From JAQBRD01 sp041158765 (lineage in GTDB: Bacteria > Patescibacteriota > Minisyncoccia > Phycocordibacterales > PALSA-1337), in contig JBEBAU010000016.1 of assembly GCA_041158765.1 (NCBI GenBank), positions 1 through 5,710 of the forward strand: a DNA stretch of 5,710 nucleotides, read 5' to 3'. Positions 1 through 4,973 of this stretch are shown in pieces. The notes below the pieces were generated by a model. It made no database searches, had not been told where the DNA came from, and was given only the letters and a program-made list of their open reading frames with translations. The stretch's first letter is position 1; each line of letters begins with the position of its first letter. The translations under genes and the position numbers were made by a program.

Positions 1-494
1 TCTTTATAATCAAATTTCTTTGATTCCATACCAATGTACGATACTTTCACAAAGTGGCCGTCCATAAATTGGATATCAAGAGATTCCCAGACTGCATTTT
101 GTGGTAAATGGTATGAGCCGACCAAATACTCTTTTTCACGTTTAGCATTACTGAGACCAGTCAGATCTTCAACATTAACAATTCTAACTTCCTGAACAGG
201 GTTAATAAATTGAGGCACTAATAGCTCATTTTGTTCGTTGTAAAAAGAGTCTGGTAAGTATGAAGACTTCCTGTAGTTAGATATGTCAGGGAATTTAATA
301 TCCTTGAGTACCTCCAACTGTGGCTTTATGCTCTCTCTCATTTCAGCCATCATTTTCATAGGTTTCTCTAGCGTAACAGAGAGTTCTGTCATCGTTTTGA
401 CCGCTTCATTCACAGGAGAAACCAACCCTTTAGCAGAACTAGGGCTATATCCAGCGGCAAGTGCTTGTTGTTCTATTAGTTCTCCTACAGTCAT
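1..494 (-). CDS. Unrecognised protein, 3' end cut by the window edge
   Basis: An open frame runs leftward without a stop to the window edge: 164 codons from the ATG at 494, or 173 from an in-frame ATG at 521. I prefer 494 because a TATAAT (506-501 on this strand) sits 6 nt before it, and the ATG at 521 falls inside a tandem repeat that looks regulatory. Neither start has a Shine-Dalgarno sequence. The protein begins MTVGELIEQQALAAGYS, continues with a charged helical stretch (about residues 28-65 from M494) that includes a methionine-rich MKMMAEM segment, and then has a mixed region with the strand-like segment WESLDIQFMDGHFVKVSY. I see no signal peptide or membrane segment. I do not recognise the family. 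The last segment might lead into a winged-helix-like domain beyond the edge, but that is a guess. It diverges from the recombinase gene and is probably cargo or a regulator of the same element. Confidence 0.75.
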   Translation of the reverse strand, partial: MTVGELIEQQALAAGYSPSSAKGLVSPVNEAVKTMTELSVTLEKPMKMMAEMRESIKPQLEVLKDIKFPDISNYRKSSYLPDSFYNEQNELLVPQFINPVQEVRIVNVEDLTGLSNAKREKEYLVGSYHLPQNAVWESLDIQFMDGHFVKVSYIGMESKKFDYK

Positions 495-500
495 AGCTAC

Positions 501-506
501 ATTATA
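501..506 (-). promoter_or_regulatory. -10 box of the leftward gene
   Basis: TATAAT on the minus strand ends 6 nt before the ATG at 494. There is no good -35 hexamer at 16-19 nt, where the tandem repeat lies instead. A start site 6-7 nt downstream would coincide with the ATG and give a leaderless mRNA. If translation really starts at 521, this match is inside the gene and has no meaning. Confidence 0.4.
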
Positions 507-513
507 TCCTAAA

Positions 514-532
514 ATTGGCATTGATTGGCATT
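514..532. repeat. Tandem direct repeat, possible operator
   Basis: ATTGGCATT occurs at 514-522 and again at 524-532, separated by one base, so the period is 10 bp or about one helical turn. The pair covers the place where a -35 element would sit for the leftward promoter (-10 at 501-506). This layout suits two regulator subunits bound side by side on one DNA face. Function is inferred from position only. Confidence 0.45.
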
Positions 533-559
533 TCACTCTGGAAATATATTAAGACAGCG

Positions 560-570
560 ATACAATGTAT
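560..570. repeat. Short palindrome between the divergent genes
   Basis: ATACA-A-TGTAT is a perfect 5-bp inverted repeat around one central base. It lies 16 bp upstream of the recombinase -10 box (587-592), so a protein bound here could affect recombinase transcription. In A+T-rich DNA an 11-bp palindrome can arise by chance. Confidence 0.25.
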
Positions 571-586
571 TTAATAATGCAGTATT

Positions 587-592
587 TATAAT
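587..592 (+). promoter_or_regulatory. -10 box of the recombinase gene
   Basis: TATAAT lies exactly 6 nt before the recombinase ATG at 599. No -35 consensus is visible. The AAGGA at 593-597 resembles a Shine-Dalgarno sequence, but only one base separates it from the ATG, too close for normal use. A leaderless transcript starting at or next to the ATG fits better. Confidence 0.45.
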
Positions 593-598
593 AAGGAC

Positions 599-1954
599 AT
601 GAATCGTCGTATTTTAAAAGATAATAAGCCTACTCCAATCAGATACTGTCTATATGCACGCAAGTCTATGGAGGCTGAGGAACGGCAAGCTCTGTCCATT
701 GATTCCCAAATTAAGGAGATGATGACGATTGCTGAACGGGAGGGACTGGATGTTGTCTGCACCATGTTTGAGTCACACTCCGCAAAGAACTCAGGACAGC
801 GAGAAGTATTTAATGAACTCATTCATGATTTGAAGACTCATAAGTTCAACGCCATCCTGACATGGAATACTGACCGCCTAAGCAGGAATGCGGGAGACCT
901 CGGACAGATTGTTGATCTCATGGATCGTGGCGATCTGATTACCATTCGCACATTTGGACAAACTTTTATGTGCACCCCGAATGATAAGTTTCTCCTCATG
1001 ATTCTCGGCTCGCAAGCCAAGCTCGAGAATGACAACAAAGGTATCAATGTGCAGAGAGGAATGAGAGCACGAGTCGAGATGGGGTTATGGCCTAGCGTTG
1101 CTCCCACTGGATACAAAAACTCGAATATCAAAGGAGAAGATTGTGTGAAGTATATCGACCCAGCTTTTGCTCCGATTGTGAAAGAGATGTTCGAGAAGAC
1201 TGCTTACGATGGGTACACCAACAGACAAATATACTTTTGGCTCAAAGAAAAGGGCGTCCGTACGCGAACTGGAAAGTCTATGAATATGGGCTCTATCAAC
1301 CAAATACTCAACCGCACCTTTTACTATGGAGTATTTGAATATCCAAAAGATAGTGGCAGGTGGTACGAAGGAAAACATGAGCCAATCATCACCAAGGAGT
1401 TGTTTGATCAAGCTCAGAAAGTACTGAAGCTACACTCACGAGAACGGAGCTACAACAGACGAGGAAAGGAACCGTTCACGTTCGCACGCTTCATGTGCTG
1501 TGGACTGTGTGGTTCAGGCATCATTGCCGATGAACACTTCAAGAGACCGAGGAACGGAAAGGTTCATCGCTATGTTTATTATCATTGCAGTAATGGGACT
1601 ACGAGGACTTGTAAGGGGTGCTATATAAACGAGGAGGAACTCATTGAGCAATTTATTGATCTGATTGGTACGGTTGATATTGAATTTATCGGTAAGCAAG
1701 ACGAGACTAATGTATTGATTGATAAGTACTATGGATACGAGAGTTATCTGAGTAAGACCCCAGTACTTGAAAGAACGCAAGAAAGGAAGGATTCTGATCT
1801 CAGAAAGTACACTCAAATCCTCTTCAGGGATGGAACCCCTGAAGACCGCCTAACTATCGTTAAAAGCCTTAAGAAGAAGATTGCCCTCAAAGATAAGATG
1901 ATTTACTTCGATCCGTCCCTTGAGGAGCTAAAGCGTGTAAGTTATCTGAAATAG
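599..1954 (+). CDS. Large serine recombinase (site-specific integrase)
   Basis: The 451-residue protein has the three-part layout of large serine recombinases. Residues 14-150 form the resolvase catalytic domain: YARKS carries the nucleophile Ser23 and Arg21, with SIDSQ (33-37), Arg68, and the DRLSR motif giving Arg93 and Arg96. Residues about 165-275 match the 'Recombinase' DNA-binding domain, starting at APTGYK. Residues about 294-345 are a zinc ribbon with CxxC at 301/304 and a second cysteine cluster at 330, 338 and 341. The tail is charged and helical. All visible catalytic residues are present, so the enzyme looks intact. The family cuts both DNA partners through 5' phosphoserine links and joins attP to attB to insert or release an element. 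The length is at the short end for the family. The ATG at 599 sits 6 nt after a TATAAT. The gene diverges from the unrecognised leftward gene and is followed by the structured gap with the tRNA-like fragment. Confidence 0.95.
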   Translation: MNRRILKDNKPTPIRYCLYARKSMEAEERQALSIDSQIKEMMTIAEREGLDVVCTMFESHSAKNSGQREVFNELIHDLKTHKFNAILTWNTDRLSRNAGDLGQIVDLMDRGDLITIRTFGQTFMCTPNDKFLLMILGSQAKLENDNKGINVQRGMRARVEMGLWPSVAPTGYKNSNIKGEDCVKYIDPAFAPIVKEMFEKTAYDGYTNRQIYFWLKEKGVRTRTGKSMNMGSINQILNRTFYYGVFEYPKDSGRWYEGKHEPIITKELFDQAQKVLKLHSRERSYNRRGKEPFTFARFMCCGLCGSGIIADEHFKRPRNGKVHRYVYYHCSNGTTRTCKGCYINEEELIEQFIDLIGTVDIEFIGKQDETNVLIDKYYGYESYLSKTPVLERTQERKDSDLRKYTQILFRDGTPEDRLTIVKSLKKKIALKDKMIYFDPSLEELKRVSYLK

Positions 1955-2075
1955 CCCCAAAGCCCCTTGTATTAATAAATTAGGATAGCGACTCACGTAC
2001 CTAAATTGACCTAGCCAAAAGTAGTCAAAACGCCCTTACAAGGCCTCACCTCTGGGGCACTTAACTCACCTAGCC

Positions 2076-2126
2076 CGCAATCGGCAGGCTGCAAACGTGG
2101 ATACGTTTGGAGCCTTTGCTGTTGTG
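2076..2126. repeat. Long imperfect hairpin
   Basis: Four stacked stems share one axis: CGCAA 2076-2080 with TTGTG 2122-2126 (one G-T), CGGC 2082-2085 with GCTG 2118-2121 (one G-T), AGGCT 2086-2090 with AGCCT 2111-2115, and CAAACGT 2092-2098 with ACGTTTG 2103-2109, closed by the loop GGAT. Small bulges at 2081 and 2116-2117 and a G-G mismatch interrupt it. That is about 21 pairs, more than expected by chance. There is no T tract after it on either strand, so a plain terminator is unlikely. Confidence 0.65.
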
Positions 2127-2149
2127 CGAGGATGTGGGATGCGAACCGA

Positions 2150-2192
2150 GCGTCGGGGACCCGACTTCAGCGAAGCGGTAGTTGGGCGACGC
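2150..2192. repeat. G+C-rich two-stem fold
   Basis: GCGTCG 2150-2155 pairs perfectly with CGACGC 2187-2192. Inside it, CCCGACT 2160-2166 pairs with AGTTGGG 2180-2186 (one G-T), leaving GGGA 2156-2159 as a one-sided bulge and a 13-nt apical loop. The same bases can form a competing hairpin, GTCGG 2152-2156 with CCGAC 2161-2165 around a GGAC loop. Confidence 0.55.
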
Positions 2193-2213
2193 GAGTGGGG
2201 GTCGAGCGAATGA

Positions 2214-2244
2214 GATATTTTGTGATGTGAGGAAACAAAATATC
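2214..2244. repeat. Perfect 10-bp A+T-rich hairpin
   Basis: GATATTTTGT 2214-2223 is exactly complementary to ACAAAATATC 2235-2244, with an 11-nt loop. Neither strand has a T tract directly after the stem, so it is not a classical intrinsic terminator. It could still slow polymerase or protect the 3' end of DUF4105 mRNA on the minus strand. It lies just inside the tRNA-like fragment and could also belong to a recombination site. Confidence 0.5.
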
Positions 2245-2256
2245 CATGAGAGTGAC

Positions 2257-2274
2257 CGAATCCTTTCGTCTCCG
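2257..2274 (+). other. tRNA-Ser-like 3' end fragment, candidate attachment site
   Basis: Read on the plus strand, the block divides as the end of a tRNA: CGAAT (last five bases of a TTCGAAT T-loop, 2257-2261), CCTTT (3' half of a T-stem, 2262-2266), CGTCTCC (3' strand of a 7-bp acceptor stem, 2267-2273) and G at the discriminator position (2274), which is typical of tRNA-Ser. The next bases are CTA rather than CCA. No matching 5' acceptor strand (GGAGACG) or T-stem (AAAGG) lies upstream, so no complete tRNA is present. Elements that insert into a tRNA 3' end leave such a fragment at the far end. The block is short, so chance is possible. Confidence 0.4.
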
Positions 2275-2318
2275 CTAAATTGTGCTAGTACGATATGCCC
2301 TTGAGCTGGCTGTTAATA

Positions 2319-3140
2319 CTACTCTCGGATAAGTTTTGAAAAATCTGGGGACTCAGCGTGAAGCTCCGCTTTTTCGTTGATAAGATGTTTTTTTCGAAGT
2401 TCTTCAAGTGGCACTGAATTATCAATGAAACCAAGTTCGTAGGCCAGTTCGTCAGAATTTTCTGGTAACAGTAGTCGTAGGTCACGCGGAATTTTATTAG
2501 GAGAGATGTCGTTAATGTGGCTGGCAATGTTTGTCGTACAAGTGCTGGTCAGGGTGTTGTAGAATTCTGGTTCTTCACGCAGGTTATTGGCGCGAGTAAG
2601 CATGTCGACAAACAACAGCCTCATTTTGTCTATGGTGACAGTAACTGGATACAGGTACACCGTATCTTTTCTATAATTAGTGCGAAGTTTTACAACATCA
2701 CGTTCGTCAGCGATGACGTACATCAGTTCGTAATTACGTAAGAGACCTAAAATAGGAGAAAAAGACTCACCAACTTCTTTTCGAATTTCGACCGATATTG
2801 CCACGTATTCTCCGTTATTGAATCCAAAGCTCAAAAAAGTATGCGCTGCCCCCATATTTCCAAATGGCTCAACAATATAATCAACTGACTTTAGTTCATT
2901 TAAGTCAAATTTCTTGTCGTAGTACGCTGGTGTGTATTCGCTAATTGATTGGTAAGTGAAATTTCTAATATTGAAGATGTGTACCTCATCTTCACTAAAC
3001 TCAGCATAAGGTAATAGTTGTTGGTCAAGTGACCACTCCCGGTCGTTGCTTGGTGTTCGCGAAAAATACCAAACGCCAAAAAGAGCAATGAAGACCAGTA
3101 AGACAAATAACTTTTTATGCCTATAATTTGTAACGGACAT
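2319..3140 (-). CDS. Membrane-anchored DUF4105 (Lnb N-terminal domain) protein
   Basis: The 273-residue protein has a positively charged N-terminus (NYRHKK), one hydrophobic segment at about 11-27, and then an extracytoplasmic domain. From SNDREW (31-36) the sequence follows the DUF4105 pattern closely: VHIFNIRNFTY, FGNMGAAHTFLSFGF with His100, ISVEIRKEVGESFSP, YELMYVIADERDVVKLRTNYR, and FYNTLTSTCTTNI with Cys201. Conserved His and Cys in this order suggest a permuted papain-like thiol fold. The family name comes from Lnb, which moves an acyl group within lipoproteins to give the lyso form. Most DUF4105 proteins, including this one, have no tested activity. The usual Asn before the CTTN motif is Thr here. 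I chose ATG 3140 over the in-frame TTG at 3167 because GAGGT lies just upstream and the membrane segment is then properly N-terminal. It diverges from the methyltransferase gene across 83 bp. Confidence 0.88.
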   Translation of the reverse strand: MSVTNYRHKKLFVLLVFIALFGVWYFSRTPSNDREWSLDQQLLPYAEFSEDEVHIFNIRNFTYQSISEYTPAYYDKKFDLNELKSVDYIVEPFGNMGAAHTFLSFGFNNGEYVAISVEIRKEVGESFSPILGLLRNYELMYVIADERDVVKLRTNYRKDTVYLYPVTVTIDKMRLLFVDMLTRANNLREEPEFYNTLTSTCTTNIASHINDISPNKIPRDLRLLLPENSDELAYELGFIDNSVPLEELRKKHLINEKAELHAESPDFSKLIRE

Positions 3141-3147
3141 TACCTCA

Positions 3148-3153
3148 ATTGTA
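3148..3153 (-). promoter_or_regulatory. -10-like box of the DUF4105 gene
   Basis: TACAAT on the minus strand ends 7 nt before the ATG at 3140, with no recognisable -35 element. If used, transcription would begin at about the ATG, leaving no room for the GAGGT motif to act as a ribosome site. If instead the promoter is further upstream, GAGGT would be a normal Shine-Dalgarno sequence. The sequence alone does not decide. Confidence 0.3.
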
Positions 3154-3172
3154 CAACCACTAGGCAAATATT

Positions 3173-3202
3173 TTGGCCAGAAAAGCCTGGGTTTGGTACT
3201 AT
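3173..3202 (+). promoter_or_regulatory. Promoter of the cfa-like gene
   Basis: TGGTACTAT is an extended -10 element (hexamer 3197-3202), with TTGGCC 18 bp upstream (3173-3178) as a fair -35. The predicted start near 3209 gives a leader of about 15 nt. The leader has only a weak GGTAAG before the ATG at 3224. The imperfect inverted repeat CCAG-N6-CTGG (3177-3190) overlaps the -35 and spacer and could be an operator. Confidence 0.45.
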
Positions 3203-3223
3203 TGAGAGGTTTTTTGGTAAGAC

Positions 3224-4357
3224 ATGAATTACATCAAAGTTTTAGACGAGATTTTCAGTCAGTTTGATGGCCCGAGATTTGGAGTAAAATTTTGGAACAA
3301 CGAAACTAAGTATTATGGAGACGCAGGTAGCGTTCATTTTGTATTGATCATAAACAAACCGTCAGTGATACGCAGGATTCTGGCGGAAGGGGCTTTGGGT
3401 TTTGGTGAGTCGTTTATGGATGGGGGATTAGAAATTGAAGGAGATATAGAAGGGTATTTGAAATTGCGGCATCAGTTTCGTCATGTTCAACCATCTTTCC
3501 GATTGGTGGTTGCGAAACTGTTGGCCACACTTACCACTCCATGGACTCGAAAAAAGCAAATTGCTTATCATTACGATCTTGGAACAGATTTTTTCTCACT
3601 ATTTCTCGACCGATCCACTATGTCATATTCGGCGGGTAGTTTTTTGCATGAGGACGATAGTTTAGATGCAGCACAACAAAGTAAACTTAAGATGATCTGC
3701 GATTGGTTGGGGATTAACGACGGCTCAAATATTCTTGATATTGGCTCAGGTTGGGGAGGTTTTGCAGTATACGCAGCAAAGAAGCATAAGCACCAAATCA
3801 AGGGATGCGCGCTGAGTCAAAAACAGATTGAGTATGCACGCAGTGAAGTGCTTAATAAACAAATTAATAATGTGTCATTTGAGTATTGTGATGTGACAAA
3901 AGACCTTCCACCAGGAGATTACGATGCGGCAGTTATGATTGAAGCGATTGAACATGTTGGTCAGGCGGGGTTGGGTAACTTTTTGTGTTCGGTGCATCAA
4001 ACAATTCATCCAGGGGCGCCGTTTTACCTACAATTTACGGGTCGATATAAACCAAAGCAGGTTGATCAGTGGACGCTCAAGTACGTTTTTCCAGGCGGAC
4101 ATTTGCCGTCAAAAGATGAATTTTTAAAAGCGGTAGAACAAAGTGGTTTTGTTGTTGAGCGATTTGAAGACCACACAGAAGACTACAAAAAGACCATGCG
4201 TCTATGGATTAATGCAATAGAAGCCCGCCAGACGGAGATTGAGGAAATGTTTGACAGTAAGTTTTTTAGACTATGGAAACTTTGGACCCATGGTGCGTAC
4301 GTCAATTTTGAAATTGGAGATATGAGCTTATTCAGAGTACTGCTTAGAAAGCCATAA
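3224..4357 (+). CDS. cfa: Cyclopropane-fatty-acyl-phospholipid synthase-like methyltransferase
   Basis: The 377-residue protein, close to the 382 of E. coli Cfa, aligns along its whole length. The N-terminal lipid-binding part has ILAEGALGFGESFMDG (52-67). Next come YHYDLGTDFFSLFLD (115-129), the SAM-binding motif LDIGSGWGG (171-179), CALSQKQIEYA, and IEAIEHVG (239-246). The C-terminal part keeps KYVFPGGHLPS and DY (320-321). The family adds a methylene bridge from S-adenosylmethionine across the double bond of acyl chains in membrane phospholipids, at the inner face of the membrane. The active-site Glu (E. coli E239) is Glu243 and Tyr317 is Tyr321, but Cys139 is replaced by Ala137 and His266 by Gln270. 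Both replaced residues help hold the catalytic bicarbonate in E. coli. It may therefore make a different methylated product, such as a methyl-branched chain. The family call is firm and the exact reaction is not. It ends 31 bp before the next gene on the same strand. Confidence 0.92.
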   Translation: MNYIKVLDEIFSQFDGPRFGVKFWNNETKYYGDAGSVHFVLIINKPSVIRRILAEGALGFGESFMDGGLEIEGDIEGYLKLRHQFRHVQPSFRLVVAKLLATLTTPWTRKKQIAYHYDLGTDFFSLFLDRSTMSYSAGSFLHEDDSLDAAQQSKLKMICDWLGINDGSNILDIGSGWGGFAVYAAKKHKHQIKGCALSQKQIEYARSEVLNKQINNVSFEYCDVTKDLPPGDYDAAVMIEAIEHVGQAGLGNFLCSVHQTIHPGAPFYLQFTGRYKPKQVDQWTLKYVFPGGHLPSKDEFLKAVEQSGFVVERFEDHTEDYKKTMRLWINAIEARQTEIEEMFDSKFFRLWKLWTHGAYVNFEIGDMSLFRVLLRKP

Positions 4358-4372
4358 GCTGAAATTAAAAGC

Positions 4373-4381
4373 TGATATAAT
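4373..4381 (+). promoter_or_regulatory. Extended -10 promoter of the membrane protein gene
   Basis: TGATATAAT is a perfect extended -10 (TGnTATAAT), ending 7 nt before the ATG at 4389. No -35 is needed for this class and none is seen. The predicted start falls at or one base before the ATG, so the mRNA would be leaderless. This is the best of the promoter matches with that spacing in the window, and it implies that the gene can be transcribed separately from the upstream cfa-like gene. Confidence 0.55.
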
Positions 4382-4388
4382 CTTTCAT

Positions 4389-4973
4389 ATGATTACGCAA
4401 GAATTAATTGACTACGTGAAGATACAGCTATCAGCGGGTGTTGCGCGAGAAAAAATATCTTCCGACCTCCTTGGTCAAGGATGGACAATTGAACAAACCA
4501 ATGAAGTATTCCACAGCGTAGAACAGAGCACAGGTGATGCGAATGTTCTTAACGAAGTGAGTTCTGCTAATAAACAAACAAAAAATCTCTGGGAAACAAA
4601 TCTCCCAAAGAATAATACCGGATCGTTGCGATTTGCTATAGGATTCTTTTTGATTGTTGACACAACTATTCTTGTCCTTACGCAATTTAGTCTGTTTATG
4701 TTTTGGGCAGAGATGCTTGCTGTAATAGCAATAATGTGGGCATTTGTACACTATGAAAACAAAGTCTTAAGTCCGCGCTATATGTCTTCAACATCTAAGC
4801 TCGACAAATGGATCTCAGCTTTGATTGCTCTTAGGAACATAGTCTTTTTCTTAAATTTGATCCCTGGAATTCAAATACTCGGATTTATGTTGCTTGTTTG
4901 GGGTGGAATACCGTATCTATTGATTTATTTTCTCATTATTCACGCACGGAATAAATCAGCTGTTGCTATTTAG
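4389..4973 (+). CDS. Small four-helix membrane protein with CPR-type N-terminal module
   Basis: The 194-residue protein begins with an amphipathic helical module, ELIDYVKIQLSAGVAREKISSDLLGQGWTIEQTNEVF (about 5-41). I associate this type with membrane proteins of Patescibacteria, where it precedes varied membrane domains. A polar linker (about 42-78) follows, then four hydrophobic segments at about 80-98, 102-121, 140-156 and 158-185. A charged loop ENKVLSPRYMSSTSKLDK separates the two pairs. No catalytic motif is visible and I cannot assign a function. The ATG at 4389 is set by the extended -10 only 7 nt before it. There is no Shine-Dalgarno sequence. It follows the cfa-like gene on the same strand and converges on the acyltransferase gene, its last 18 bp overlapping that gene's 3' end. 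A role in the membrane near the lipid genes is possible but is suggested by location only. Confidence 0.85.
   Translation: MITQELIDYVKIQLSAGVAREKISSDLLGQGWTIEQTNEVFHSVEQSTGDANVLNEVSSANKQTKNLWETNLPKNNTGSLRFAIGFFLIVDTTILVLTQFSLFMFWAEMLAVIAIMWAFVHYENKVLSPRYMSSTSKLDKWISALIALRNIVFFLNLIPGIQILGFMLLVWGGIPYLLIYFLIIHARNKSAVAI

Larger units (their letters stand above)
1955..2318. other. Intergenic region, structured, no credible gene
   Basis: This 364-bp gap between the recombinase stop and the convergent DUF4105 gene has no frame with protein-like composition. The left third (1955-2058) is closed by two separated complementary pairs: GCCCC 1954-1958 with GGGGC 2054-2058, and CCTTGTA 1965-1971 with TACAAGG 2037-2043. 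ACCTAGCC occurs twice (2009-2016 and 2068-2075). The middle part is G+C-rich and folds into the hairpins listed separately. The right part holds an A+T-rich hairpin and a tRNA-like 3' end. It may be a non-coding RNA, the element's attachment region, or both. I found no convincing promoter for an RNA on either strand. Confidence 0.6.

Noticed and set aside
283..552. A plus-strand open frame of 89 codons
   Set aside because: It lies opposite the long leftward frame open to the window edge, has no ribosome site, and its serine/isoleucine-rich composition is typical of an antisense shadow.
2101..2165. A tRNA on the minus strand, suggested by GGTTCGCATCC resembling a T-loop
   Set aside because: The flanking bases do not form a 5-bp T-stem and no acceptor, D or anticodon arm can be placed around it.
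2214..2244. An intrinsic terminator
   Set aside because: The stem is A+T-rich and no run of T follows it on either strand.
2285..2527. A minus-strand open frame of 80 codons overlapping the DUF4105 gene
   Set aside because: It overlaps the DUF4105 frame, which matches its family through to the C-terminus, so a frameshift or second gene is not needed.
3141..3167. The upstream TTG at 3167 as the start of the DUF4105 protein
   Set aside because: It adds nine residues before the charged N-terminus and membrane helix and has no ribosome site, whereas ATG 3140 has GAGGT directly upstream.
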